This document shows, in pieces, positions 34,966-43,655 of a stretch of DNA of 64,000 nucleotides. Both the position numbers and the translations under genes were made by a program. Under the pieces are notes generated by a model. That model had not been told where the DNA came from, made no database searches, and saw nothing but the letters and a program-made list of their open reading frames with translations. Where the stretch lies: assembly GCA_052380005.1 (NCBI GenBank), contig JBQTCJ010000003.1. One strand, written 5' to 3'. Positions within the stretch are counted from its first letter, which is position 1. The number at the start of each line of letters is the position of its first letter. Source of the DNA: Salinarimonas sp052380005 (GTDB lineage: Bacteria; Pseudomonadota; Alphaproteobacteria; Rhizobiales; Beijerinckiaceae).

Positions 34966-37254
34966 GTGTCCAAGATCGCTCACGCCCTGCGCCTCGCGCG
35001 ATCCTTCTCCATGCTCGCGCGCGCGGTCCTCGCTGCGGGGCGCCTGCGCCCGCGCGACCGGGACGCGCGGCTCGCTATGTTCCCCGCGGACGGGCTGCCG
35101 GTGGCACGGCCCGTCGAGATCCGCTGGAACGACCACCTCGTGCCCTGGATCACGGCGCGCAGCGACCGTGACTGCGCGGTCGCGCTCGGCGCCATCCACG
35201 CCCATCTGCGGCTCACCCAGCTCGAGGTGCTGCGCAAGGTCGCCAGGGGTCGCGTCGCCGAGATGGCGGGGCCGGCGGCGATCGACGTCGACCGGGCGCT
35301 GCGCACGCTCGGGATCGCGCGGGCGGTGCCCGGCATCCTCGCCATGCAGCCGCCCGAGACGACGCAATGGCTCGAGGGCTTCGTCGACGGGATCAACCAC
35401 GTCGTCGACACCGCGCCCGAGGACCCGCCGGACTTCCCCATGCTCGGGCTCGGCCGCGAACGCTGGACGCCCGCCGACGTGATGGCGGTGGGCCGCGCGG
35501 CGGTGGCGGACGTCAACTGGCTCGTCTGGCTACGCCTCGTGCCGCTGCGGCGCGAGCCCGGCTGGCCCGACCTGTGGGACAAGCTCCTCGCCAACGGCAC
35601 GGGCTCGATCGCCAACCTCGCGGGCTTCGACCTCGAGACGATGCTCGCCGGCGCGCTCGGTGGCGCGCTGAAGGGGTCGAACGCCTGGGCGGTCCATGCC
35701 GATAGCAGCGCCACCGGTTCGGCGCTGCTCGCGGGCGATCCGCACCTGCCGATCTCGGTGCCGAACATCTGGCTCTGCGCGGGCTACCGCTCGCCCTCCC
35801 ATCATTGCGTCGGCTTCCAGCTGCCGGGCCTGCCCTTCACGGCCTTCGGCCGCAACCCGGACCTCGCCTGGGGCGGGACCGCGCCGCACACGGCCTCCTC
35901 CGACCTCTTCGACCTCTCGGACCTGCGCTACGAGCCGTTCGACTCGCGCTCCGAGACGATCCGCGTGCGCGGCGGCGGCGAGGAGACGGTCGTGATCCGC
36001 ACGAGCCGCTACGGCCCGATCATCTCCGACGCCGTGCCGATGGGCGCGACCTACGCTCTGCGCTGGGTCGGGCACGAGCCCTCCGACGAGCTCTCCTCGA
36101 TGCTGGCGCTCAACCGTTCGAGGAGCTTCGAGGACTTCCGCGAGGCGGCGGACGGGATGGCGGTGCCGGGCCAGAACTGGGTCGTCGCCGAGCGGACGGG
36201 CGGCATCGCCAAGCAGATCGCCGCCAAGCTCCCGCGCCGCCCGCACGCGCCGCTCGCCGACCTGATCTCCAGGCCCGAGGCCGCCAGCCATTGGGAGAGC
36301 TTCGTCACGGCGAAGGACTTCCCGCCCGAGCGGGATCCCGCGCGCGGCTTCGTCGTCTCCGCCAACGACCGGCCGGAGGACGGACCCGCGCCGCTCGCCT
36401 ACTTCTACTCGCCCGTCGATCGCGTCGAGCGGATCGCCTCGGTGCTCGCCGAGGCGCGCCCGGTCACGCTCGAGACGATGGCGGCGCTCCAGCGCGACGT
36501 CGCCGTGCCCGGCGCGCTGGCGCTGCGCGACCGGATGCTCGCGCTCGCCAAGGCGGCGGGGGAGCGTGGGAACGGGGAGGGCGGCCCCACGACGCGCGAG
36601 GTGCTCTCCGCCCGCGGCGAGGTGGTGCCGCTCCTCGTGGACTGGGACGGCTCGTATCCCGAGACCTCGCGCGGGGCGCTCGCCTTCGAGCTGCTCGTGG
36701 CACACGTGAGCGCGGACTACCATTCCCAGGCCGAGCGCGCCTTCTACGGCGCGCTCTTCACCGCCCGCACGCTGATCGCGCAGGACCTCCACGAGCCGCG
36801 CACCGCGCTCGTCACGGCCGTCGCGAAGGCGCTCGTCGCCACCGCGAAGGAGCTGCGGCGCTACGACACCTGGGGCGACATCCACCGCCTGCGGCTCGCG
36901 CACGTGCTCGGCGGCCTGCCGCTGGTGGGCCGCCGGCTCGTCTTCGCGGACCTGCCCGTCGGCGGCACGTCGGACGCGGTGATGAAGACCGCGCACCCGG
37001 CGGTGCCCCGGCCGCACCGAGCGTTCTACGGATCGATCGCGCGCTTCGTCTGCGATCTCGGCGCGGAGGACTCGGCCACGGCCGTGCTGCTCGGCGGCCA
37101 GGACGGCTGGCTCGGCAGCGCGGCGATGCTCGACCAGCTTCCCCTCTGGCGCGAGGGCCGCGCCATGCGCCTGCCGATGAGCGAGGCAGCGGTCGAACGC
37201 GACTTTCCGCATCTCATGACGATCGCGCCATGCTCGACGCCACCCCGCTCCTGA
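34966..37254 (+). CDS. penicillin acylase (S45) family N-terminal nucleophile amidohydrolase
   Basis: 762 residues from GTG 34966; the start is uncertain because neither it nor an ATG 15 codons later has a ribosome site. The S45 autoprocessing site is GSNAW with nucleophile Ser238 directly after Gly237, so an alpha chain of about 237 residues precedes a beta chain. The beta chain has the expected GDPHL and VPGQNWVVAE segments. No Sec signal is evident, although the first 25 residues are basic/hydrophobic. The family cleaves amides such as penicillin G, acyl-homoserine lactones and N-acyl amino acids. It overlaps the GH3-type gene by 25 bp, so the two are coupled. Confidence 0.85.
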   Translation: MSKIAHALRLARSFSMLARAVLAAGRLRPRDRDARLAMFPADGLPVARPVEIRWNDHLVPWITARSDRDCAVALGAIHAHLRLTQLEVLRKVARGRVAEMAGPAAIDVDRALRTLGIARAVPGILAMQPPETTQWLEGFVDGINHVVDTAPEDPPDFPMLGLGRERWTPADVMAVGRAAVADVNWLVWLRLVPLRREPGWPDLWDKLLANGTGSIANLAGFDLETMLAGALGGALKGSNAWAVHADSSATGSALLAGDPHLPISVPNIWLCAGYRSPSHHCVGFQLPGLPFTAFGRNPDLAWGGTAPHTASSDLFDLSDLRYEPFDSRSETIRVRGGGEETVVIRTSRYGPIISDAVPMGATYALRWVGHEPSDELSSMLALNRSRSFEDFREAADGMAVPGQNWVVAERTGGIAKQIAAKLPRRPHAPLADLISRPEAASHWESFVTAKDFPPERDPARGFVVSANDRPEDGPAPLAYFYSPVDRVERIASVLAEARPVTLETMAALQRDVAVPGALALRDRMLALAKAAGERGNGEGGPTTREVLSARGEVVPLLVDWDGSYPETSRGALAFELLVAHVSADYHSQAERAFYGALFTARTLIAQDLHEPRTALVTAVAKALVATAKELRRYDTWGDIHRLRLAHVLGGLPLVGRRLVFADLPVGGTSDAVMKTAHPAVPRPHRAFYGSIARFVCDLGAEDSATAVLLGGQDGWLGSAAMLDQLPLWREGRAMRLPMSEAAVERDFPHLMTIAPCSTPPRS

Positions 37255-38777
37255 GGCTCTGGGCCGCGCGGCGACGGCGCGTGCTCGACGGGCAGGATGC
37301 CGTCGCCGCGCAGGACCGCACGCTGCGCGCTCTGGTGTCCCGCGCCGCCGAGACGCGCTTCGGGCGCGCGCACGGCTTTTCGCAGATCCGCTCGGCGGAG
37401 GACTTCCGCGCCCGCGTGCCGGTGCGCGGCTACGAGGAGCTGTGGTCCGGCTGGTGGCAGGAGAGCTTCCCCGTCCACGAGGGCGTGACCTGGCCGGGGC
37501 GCATGCCCTTCTTCGCCCTGTCGTCGGGGACCACCACCGGGCGCACGAAGTACATCCCCGTCAGCACGGAAATGGTGGCCGCGAACCGCCGGGCGGCGCT
37601 CGACATCCTGGTCCACCATCTCGCGCGCCGTCCAGGCTCGCGCGTGCTCGCCGGCAAGAGCTTCATGCTCGGCGGCTCGACGGCTCTGGAGCCGCTCGCG
37701 CCCGGCGTGCGCGCGGGGGATCTCTCGGGGATCGCGGCGGCGACCGTGCCGGCCTTCGCGCGGCTGCGCACCTTCCCGCCGCAGCGCCTCGCGCTCGAGG
37801 CCGACTGGGAGCGCAAGATGGCGGCACTCGCGCCCGCCGCGCTGGCGCAGGACATCCGGGCTGTCTCCGGCACGCCGACCTGGCTCCTCGCCTTCTTCGA
37901 GACGCTGGCGGCGAGCCACCCCGCCCGCGGCGAGCGGCTCGCCGCCTACTGGCCGCGGCTCGAGCTGGTCATCCACGGCGGCGTCGCCTTCGCGCCCTAC
38001 GCCGCCCGCTTCGCCCGGCTCGTCGAGGGCTCCGACATCCGCCTCCAGGAGGTCTACCCGGCGAGCGAGGGGTTCTTCGCCATCCAGGACGGGCCGCCCG
38101 AGGCGGGCCTGCGGCTCATCGTGGACAACGGCGTCTTCTACGAGCTCGTGCGTCCGGACACGTTGGGAACGGCCGCGCCCGAGCGGCTCGGGCTCGCGGA
38201 GGCGGAGATCGGCGTCGACTACGCCCTCGTCGTCTCGACCAACGCCGGCCTGTGGGCCTACGAGGTCGGCGATCTCGTGCGGCTCGTCTCGAAGGACCCG
38301 CCGCGGATCGTCTTCGCGGGGCGCACGGCGTTCACGCTGTCGGCCTTCGGCGAGCATCTCACGGGTGCTGAGATCGACCGGGCGGTGACCGAGGTCGTCG
38401 CGCGTGCCGGGCTCGGGCTCGTCGAGGTTTCGGCGGGCGCGCGGCACCGGGCGGCGGGTGCGGCGCACGACCACCATCTCTTCGTGATCGAGCTCGTCGC
38501 GGGCGCGCCGCCCCACGAGGACGCCCGGGCGCTGCGCGACGCGCTCGATGCCGCGCTCGCGCGCGCCAACGCCGACTACGCCTCCCACCGCGACGCGGGC
38601 CAACTCGCGGCGCCGGAGCTGATCTGCGCGCCGCGGGGCACGTTCGAGGCCTGGATGCGCGCGCGCGGCAAGCTCGGCGGCCAGAACAAGCCGCCGCGGG
38701 TCATCGGAGACGCGGCGTTGCTCGCGAGCCTCGAGCGGGAGGCCGAGGCGGGAACACGGGTTCCCTCCGGCCGTTGA
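37230..38777 (+). CDS. GH3 auxin-responsive promoter family acyl-amide synthetase
   Basis: 515 residues. Adenylating-enzyme motifs of GH3 proteins are clear: FALSSGTTTGRTKYIP (ATP motif 1, about 92-107), YPASEGFFA (motif 2, about 275-283) and LWAYEVGDLVRLV (motif 3, about 337-349). Plant GH3 enzymes adenylate indole-acetic, jasmonic or benzoic acids and form amino-acid amides; bacterial members are poorly studied. The substrate cannot be read. Its start lies inside the end of the acylase gene, placing an amide-forming enzyme in tight coupling with an amide-cleaving one. Confidence 0.87.
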   Translation: MLDATPLLRLWAARRRRVLDGQDAVAAQDRTLRALVSRAAETRFGRAHGFSQIRSAEDFRARVPVRGYEELWSGWWQESFPVHEGVTWPGRMPFFALSSGTTTGRTKYIPVSTEMVAANRRAALDILVHHLARRPGSRVLAGKSFMLGGSTALEPLAPGVRAGDLSGIAAATVPAFARLRTFPPQRLALEADWERKMAALAPAALAQDIRAVSGTPTWLLAFFETLAASHPARGERLAAYWPRLELVIHGGVAFAPYAARFARLVEGSDIRLQEVYPASEGFFAIQDGPPEAGLRLIVDNGVFYELVRPDTLGTAAPERLGLAEAEIGVDYALVVSTNAGLWAYEVGDLVRLVSKDPPRIVFAGRTAFTLSAFGEHLTGAEIDRAVTEVVARAGLGLVEVSAGARHRAAGAAHDHHLFVIELVAGAPPHEDARALRDALDAALARANADYASHRDAGQLAAPELICAPRGTFEAWMRARGKLGGQNKPPRVIGDAALLASLEREAEAGTRVPSGR

Positions 38778-38821
38778 ACACGGCCGCGGTCGAGAGCCGC
38801 GTCGCCCGAGGATCCAACGAG

Positions 38822-39787
38822 ATGGCCGAGATCACCCTCCAGACGCGCAGCCCTTTCACGCTCGCCGACATGGTGAGCGGCGACGCGCCCGAGATCACCG
38901 CGACGGGCTTCCTCTTCACGCCCAGCGCCGTCGCGGCCGCGAAGAGCCGACCGGCGGTCGTGATCCTGCCGGGGCTCGGCGGCATCATCGCCGAGCGCGA
39001 GATCCGTTATGCGAAGCGGCTCGCCGAGGAGGGCTACGTGGCGCTGGCCGTGGACACGTTCGGCAGCCGCGGCGCGGCCTATTCCAACCACACGCTGCGC
39101 GCGCTCCACGTCACGGAGACGATGATGCTGGCGGACGCCTACGCCGCGCTCGCGCATCTCGCGAGCCTGCCGATGGTCGACCCGGCGCGGATCGCCGTGA
39201 TGGGCTTCTCCTACGGCGGCATGGTCTCGGTGCTCGCCGCCTACCGCCAGATGGCCGCGCTGTTCGGCGCCGACGGGCTGCGCTTCGCCGGCCACGTGAG
39301 CTACTACGGTTGCTCGGTACCGCGCTTCGACGATCCGACGACGACCGGCGCGCCGGTCGAGATCTTCCTCGGCGCGCTCGACCGCAACGTCGATCCGGAC
39401 CGCTCGCGCGAGATCGCCGAGGACCTGCGCCGCGGCGGATCGCGGGTGGGCTTCCATCTCTTCCAGGACACCTACCACCAGTGGGATTCGCAGAACCTGG
39501 AGAAGAAGTTCGTGCGCTTCTCGCTCTATTCGTGCCGGTTCGCGGTGGATCGGAACAACCGCCTGCGGGACCTGCGCACGCGCCTGCCCATCACGGGACG
39601 CGTCTCGCGCACGCTTGCGCTCGCCGCCAACGCCGACCCGCGCGGCTACCACATGCTGCGCGACGAGCGCGTGATGGCCTGGACGGACACGCGTCTCTCG
39701 GACTTCCTCGCCGAGGCGCTCAGCCACCGTCCGCCGCGGGCGGCGCCAGCCGATGCCGGCGCACGAACGGCGCCTGCGCGGCGATGA
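38822..39787 (+). CDS. dienelactone hydrolase-like alpha/beta hydrolase
   Basis: 321 residues. The nucleophile Ser130 is in the GFSYGG elbow, a likely acid in GALDRNVDPD and the His in TYHQWD at about 222-226, giving a complete triad. The fold matches the dienelactone-hydrolase family, but with Ser rather than the Cys of true DLH enzymes, so ester or amide hydrolysis is more likely. There is no signal peptide. ATG 38822 follows GAGGA; a TTG at 38774 overlapping the GH3 stop is less likely. Its last 68 bp overlap the convergent yciB gene. Confidence 0.82.
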   Translation: MAEITLQTRSPFTLADMVSGDAPEITATGFLFTPSAVAAAKSRPAVVILPGLGGIIAEREIRYAKRLAEEGYVALAVDTFGSRGAAYSNHTLRALHVTETMMLADAYAALAHLASLPMVDPARIAVMGFSYGGMVSVLAAYRQMAALFGADGLRFAGHVSYYGCSVPRFDDPTTTGAPVEIFLGALDRNVDPDRSREIAEDLRRGGSRVGFHLFQDTYHQWDSQNLEKKFVRFSLYSCRFAVDRNNRLRDLRTRLPITGRVSRTLALAANADPRGYHMLRDERVMAWTDTRLSDFLAEALSHRPPRAAPADAGARTAPARR

Positions 39788-40331
39788 AGGCGAGGTTGGC
39801 GGGCAGGACCGCGAAGGTCTTGAACGCCACCCACACGTCGACCGGAAAGAACCGCCAGGTGATCTCATTGAGAACGCCGAGCAGGATCAGGTAGGCGCTC
39901 GCGCGCAGCGTCAGCACGCGCCAGGCCCGCGTCCCGTCGAGCACGAGCGAGCCGCGCAGCACGCTCTTCAGCACCAGCCGCCCCATGGCGAGGCCGCCGA
40001 GCAGGATCGCCGCGTAGAACCAGTTCATCACGGTCGGCCGGATCATGATGATCAAGGCCTCCTCGGCGGCGAGGCTCGCGCCGCCGAAGGCGAGGACGAC
40101 GAGGGTCGAGGCCAGTGGCGTGAGCGGCACGCGCCGCTCGCGCACGAGGTTCGCGACGAGGGCGAGAACCGTGGCTGCCATGAAGACGCCGGTGCCGACG
40201 AAGATGCCGCCGAGCTGGTTGCCGACGAAGAAGGCGATCAGCGGCCCGAGCTCGTAGGTCAGCCGCTCCTTCAGCCGCAGGACCGGGACCGCCGCTGCGG
40301 CGCCGGCCGTCTCTCGCCGCATCGCGTCCAT
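39720..40331 (-). CDS. yciB: inner membrane-spanning protein YciB (IspZ, septation protein A family)
   Basis: 203 residues with five or six transmembrane helices. Typical motifs are the N-terminal ELGPLIAFFVGN and, further on, NWFYAAILLGG, VWVAFKTFAVLPANLAF. YciB is an inner-membrane protein linked to cell-envelope integrity and septation. Its 3' end overlaps the convergent hydrolase gene by 68 bp. The 106-bp gap to doeB upstream is GC-rich and holds a run of nine G (40411-40419); I see no promoter in it. Confidence 0.9.
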   Translation of the reverse strand: MDAMRRETAGAAAAVPVLRLKERLTYELGPLIAFFVGNQLGGIFVGTGVFMAATVLALVANLVRERRVPLTPLASTLVVLAFGGASLAAEEALIIMIRPTVMNWFYAAILLGGLAMGRLVLKSVLRGSLVLDGTRAWRVLTLRASAYLILLGVLNEITWRFFPVDVWVAFKTFAVLPANLAFIAAQAPFVRRHRLAPPAADGG

Positions 40332-40437
40332 CCGCGCTCCCGGGCTCTCCGCACGGCGAGGGACGCCGCGCGAAGCACAACGGTGGGCGGGGGAGGGGTG
40401 TTCCAGCGCCGGGGGGGGGCGGGCCGGCGGGTCCCGC

Positions 40438-41451
40438 TCACCCCAAGATCTGCGCCACCACCGCCACGCAGTCCCCCGGCTTCACGAGCCCCGGGAAGTG
40501 GCGCGCGGCGAGGATGCCGTCCATCGCCGCGCGATAGGGGCGGGGCGCCGCGCCGGTGCGGCCGATGGGCGCGATCTCGGCGATCACGTCCCCGGCGCGC
40601 ACGGCTTCCCCGAGGTCGACCCGGAAGGCGACGAGGCCGCCCTCCTCGGCGAAGGCGAAGCAGTCGCCCGACGGCATGTCGAGCCAGCGCGTCTCGCGCC
40701 GCGCGACCGCGCCCCGCAGGATGCCGGCGTGGATCAGGAGGTCGCGCACGCCCGCGCGGGCGATCGCCGCCGTGCGCGCGGAGGCGGTGCCGCCGCCGCC
40801 GAGCTCGGTCGTGACGAAGGTCTTGCCCATGGCCTCGACGGTGGTGTCGAGCATGCCCACCGCGTCGATCTCGAGCATGGTCATGGAGTAGGGCGCGCCG
40901 AACGCCTCCACCGCCGCCTTGCAGGCAGCCTCCTGGGCGGGGTCCGGCAGGCGGTGCGCGGCGGCGAAGGGGACGAAGTCGAGCGTCCGGCCCCCCGAGT
41001 GGAAGTCGAGCACGACGTCGGCGAGCGGCACGAGCGCGCGCGCGACGTAATCGGCGATCTTCTGCGTGACCGTGCCGTCGGGTCGCCCTGGAAACGCGCG
41101 GTTGAGGTTGCCCTTGTCGATGGGCGAGGTGCGCGTCCCCGCCTCGAAGGCGGGGAAGTTCATGGCCGGCAGGATGATGACGCGCCCCGTCACGTCCTGG
41201 GGCCGCAGCGTGCGGGCGAGCTCGTAGAGGGCGATCGGCCCCTCGTACTCGTCGCCGTGGTTGGCGCCCGTCAGGAGGGCGGTGGGGCCCTCCCCGTCGG
41301 CGACGACGCAGATCGGGATCATCACCGAGCCCCAGGCCGAATCGTCGCGGCTGTAGGGCAGGCGCAGGTGCCCGTGCCGGACGCCGTCGGCGGCGAGGTC
41401 GATCGTCGGGACGACGGGGGAGGGCGGCAGGTCGGGAGCGGGAAGCGCCAT
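40438..41451 (-). CDS. doeB: N-alpha-acetyl-L-2,4-diaminobutyrate deacetylase (ectoine degradation)
   Basis: 337 residues of the succinylglutamate desuccinylase/aspartoacylase fold. Zinc ligands are in GANHGDEYEG (His and Glu) and DFHSGG (His). It hydrolyses N-alpha-acetyl-diaminobutyrate, produced by DoeA from ectoine, to L-2,4-diaminobutyrate and acetate. It is the last gene of the leftward ectoine operon, 8 bp behind doeA. The follow-on enzymes DoeD and DoeC, which convert diaminobutyrate to aspartate, are not in the window. Also called EutE in rhizobia. Confidence 0.9.
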   Translation of the reverse strand: MALPAPDLPPSPVVPTIDLAADGVRHGHLRLPYSRDDSAWGSVMIPICVVADGEGPTALLTGANHGDEYEGPIALYELARTLRPQDVTGRVIILPAMNFPAFEAGTRTSPIDKGNLNRAFPGRPDGTVTQKIADYVARALVPLADVVLDFHSGGRTLDFVPFAAAHRLPDPAQEAACKAAVEAFGAPYSMTMLEIDAVGMLDTTVEAMGKTFVTTELGGGGTASARTAAIARAGVRDLLIHAGILRGAVARRETRWLDMPSGDCFAFAEEGGLVAFRVDLGEAVRAGDVIAEIAPIGRTGAAPRPYRAAMDGILAARHFPGLVKPGDCVAVVAQILG

Positions 41452-41459
41452 GGCGGGCC

Positions 41460-42641
41460 TCACGCCTTCACGAACAGCTCGCGCGGGACGTTCGCGAGGC
41501 ATTCGACGCCGCTCTCGGTGATGACGATGCTCTCGGTGATCTCGAGGCCCATGTCCTCGAGCCAGAGCCCGGTCATGAAGTGGAAGGTCATGCCGGGCTC
41601 GAGCACCGTCCTGTCGCCGCGCCGCAGGCTCATCGTGCGCTCGCCCCAGTCGGGCGGGTAGGACAGGCCGATCGGGTAGCCGGTGCGGTTGTCCTTGACG
41701 ATGCCGTGGCGCTCCAGCACCGCGAAGAAGGCGCTCGCGATGTCCTCGCAGGTGTTGCCGGGCCTGGCGGCGGCGAGCCCCGCCTCCATGCCCTCGAGCG
41801 TCGCCTTCTCGGCATCCAGGAAGGCCTGGGAGGGCTGACCGAGGAAGACCGTGCGCGAGAGCGGGCAATGGTAGCGGTTCACGCAGCCGGCGATCTCGAA
41901 GAACGTGCCCTCGCCGGTTCTCATCGGCCTGTCGTCCCAGGTGAGGTGGGGCGCCGACGCGTCCGCGCCCGACGGCAGCAGCGGCACGATGGCCGGGTAG
42001 TCGCCGCCGACCTCCGGCGTGCCGCGAATTCCGGCGTCGTAGATCTCCGCGACGAGGTCGCACTTGCGCATCCCGGGCTCGATGACGTCGAGGATGCGCG
42101 CGTGCATGCGCTCCACGATCCGCGCCGCCTGGCGCATGTAGGCGAGCTCCTGCGCGCTCTTGACCGCGCGCTGCCAGTTCACGAGCGCGGTGGCGTCGGC
42201 GTACTTCACCTCGGGCATGCCGAGCAGCAGGCGCGTGTAGGCCTGGGCCGAGAAGTAGTAGTTGTCCATCTCGACGCCGATCCTGCCCTGCGCCCAGCCG
42301 CGGTCCTGGAGCACGGTGCACAGCACGTCCATCGGATGGCGCTCGGTGGACTGCACGTAGTGGTCGGCGTAGCCGACGATGTCGTCCTGCCGGAGATAGG
42401 TCGTGCGCCTGGCGCCGTTCGCGTCCTGCCCGCGTCCGAACCAGACGGGGTCGCCCTCGGGACCGACGATGACGCATTGGTGGACGTAGAACGACCAGCC
42501 ATCGTAGCCCGTCAGCCAGGCCATGTTGGAGGGATCGCTGACGATGAGCGCGTCGAGGCCGCGCGCGTCCATCGCCTCGCGGATCTTGGCGAGGCGGGCG
42601 GCGTATTCGGCGCGGGTGAACTTGAGGGCGACGTCGGTCAT
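41460..42641 (-). CDS. doeA: ectoine hydrolase (M24 family)
   Basis: 393 residues of the creatinase/prolidase fold. An N-terminal domain spans about 1-155 (SDPSNMAWLTGYDGWSFYVHQ) and a pita-bread catalytic domain 165-390. Typical DoeA segments are EIAGCVNRYHCPLSRTVFLG and GHG-like GLSYPPDWGERTMSLR. It opens the ectoine ring to N-acetyl-diaminobutyrate isomers. It lies 21 bp after eutC and 8 bp before doeB. Also called EutD. Confidence 0.93.
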   Translation of the reverse strand: MTDVALKFTRAEYAARLAKIREAMDARGLDALIVSDPSNMAWLTGYDGWSFYVHQCVIVGPEGDPVWFGRGQDANGARRTTYLRQDDIVGYADHYVQSTERHPMDVLCTVLQDRGWAQGRIGVEMDNYYFSAQAYTRLLLGMPEVKYADATALVNWQRAVKSAQELAYMRQAARIVERMHARILDVIEPGMRKCDLVAEIYDAGIRGTPEVGGDYPAIVPLLPSGADASAPHLTWDDRPMRTGEGTFFEIAGCVNRYHCPLSRTVFLGQPSQAFLDAEKATLEGMEAGLAAARPGNTCEDIASAFFAVLERHGIVKDNRTGYPIGLSYPPDWGERTMSLRRGDRTVLEPGMTFHFMTGLWLEDMGLEITESIVITESGVECLANVPRELFVKA

Positions 42642-42662
42642 GGGGCTTGTCTCGGCTGGGGA

Positions 42663-43655
42663 TCAGATGTCGGTGACGAGGCCCGCGCCGGCGTCGGCGA
42701 CGCGCGCGCGGGCGAGGGCGGCGATGGCGGTGTCCTGCGCGCCGGTTCCCGTGAGGTCGCACACGGTGATCGCGTCGGGTCCCGCACGGCCCGGGGCGGT
42801 GCCGGCGAGGACGGCGCCGAGCTCGGGGCTGGCGTGATCGGTGGGGAGCGCGCCCGCCGCGATCGCCGCGCGCAGCTCGCCGAGCCGACGGCTCTGGGCG
42901 AGGCTGTCGACCACGACGAGATCCGCGCGCGCCAGGATGGCGGGATCGAGCTCGGTCTTCGTGTCGGCGTCCGAGCCCATCGCGGTGACGTGCTGGCCGG
43001 GCGCGAGCCAGTCGGCGAACAGGATCGGCGCCGTCGCCGGCGTCGTCGTGACGACGACGTCCGCCCCGCCGACGGCGGCCCGCGGCTCGCCGACGGCGCG
43101 GGTCCGCACCCCCGTCGCCGCCTCGACGTCGGCGGCGCAGGCCGCGGCCTTCACCGCGTCGCGCGCCCAGACGCGGATCTCGGACAGGTCGCGCACGAGG
43201 GCGAGTGCCTGCATCTGCAGGCGCGCCTGCGTGCCCGCGCCGAGAACCGCGGCGACCCGCGCGTCCTTCCGGGCGAGCGCATCCGCGGCGACGGCGCCGG
43301 CGGCGGCGGTGCGCACGTCGGTCAGCCAGCCGTTGTCGAGGAAGACCGCCTCGACGAGGCCGGTCGTGGCAGAAAGGACGACCATGAGGCCGTTCACCGA
43401 GGGAAGCCCGCGCTTCGGGTTGTCGAAGAAGCCCGGCGAGATCTTCACCGCGAAGCCGTCGAGGCCGGGCACGAAGGCGGTCTTCACGTCGACCTCGCCG
43501 TGCACCTCCGGCATCGCCATGGAGAGGATCGGCGGCATGATCACGCGTCCCGAGGCGAGCGCCAGGAACGCGCCGCGCACGGCCTCGAGGGCGGCGCGGT
43601 CGAGCGGCACGGCCGCGCGCAGCGCGGCCTCGCCGACGAGGGTGACCGTGCTCAT
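42663..43655 (-). CDS. eutC: ectoine utilization protein EutC, ornithine cyclodeaminase family
   Basis: 330 residues. NAD-binding fold of the OCD/mu-crystallin family, with nucleotide motif VLGAGTQARLQMQAL at about 139-153 and substrate-side segments VKISPGFFDN and DVVVTTTPATAPIL. In ectoine clusters EutC acts with EutA/EutB in hydroxyectoine conversion. The ATG overlaps the eutB stop by 4 bp. The exact reaction is not settled in what I know. Confidence 0.88.
   Translation of the reverse strand: MSTVTLVGEAALRAAVPLDRAALEAVRGAFLALASGRVIMPPILSMAMPEVHGEVDVKTAFVPGLDGFAVKISPGFFDNPKRGLPSVNGLMVVLSATTGLVEAVFLDNGWLTDVRTAAAGAVAADALARKDARVAAVLGAGTQARLQMQALALVRDLSEIRVWARDAVKAAACAADVEAATGVRTRAVGEPRAAVGGADVVVTTTPATAPILFADWLAPGQHVTAMGSDADTKTELDPAILARADLVVVDSLAQSRRLGELRAAIAAGALPTDHASPELGAVLAGTAPGRAGPDAITVCDLTGTGAQDTAIAALARARVADAGAGLVTDI

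Noticed and set aside
35530..37212. 560-codon minus-strand frame opposite the penicillin acylase gene
   Set aside because: Shadow frame; the S45 nucleophile and conserved segments are on the plus strand.
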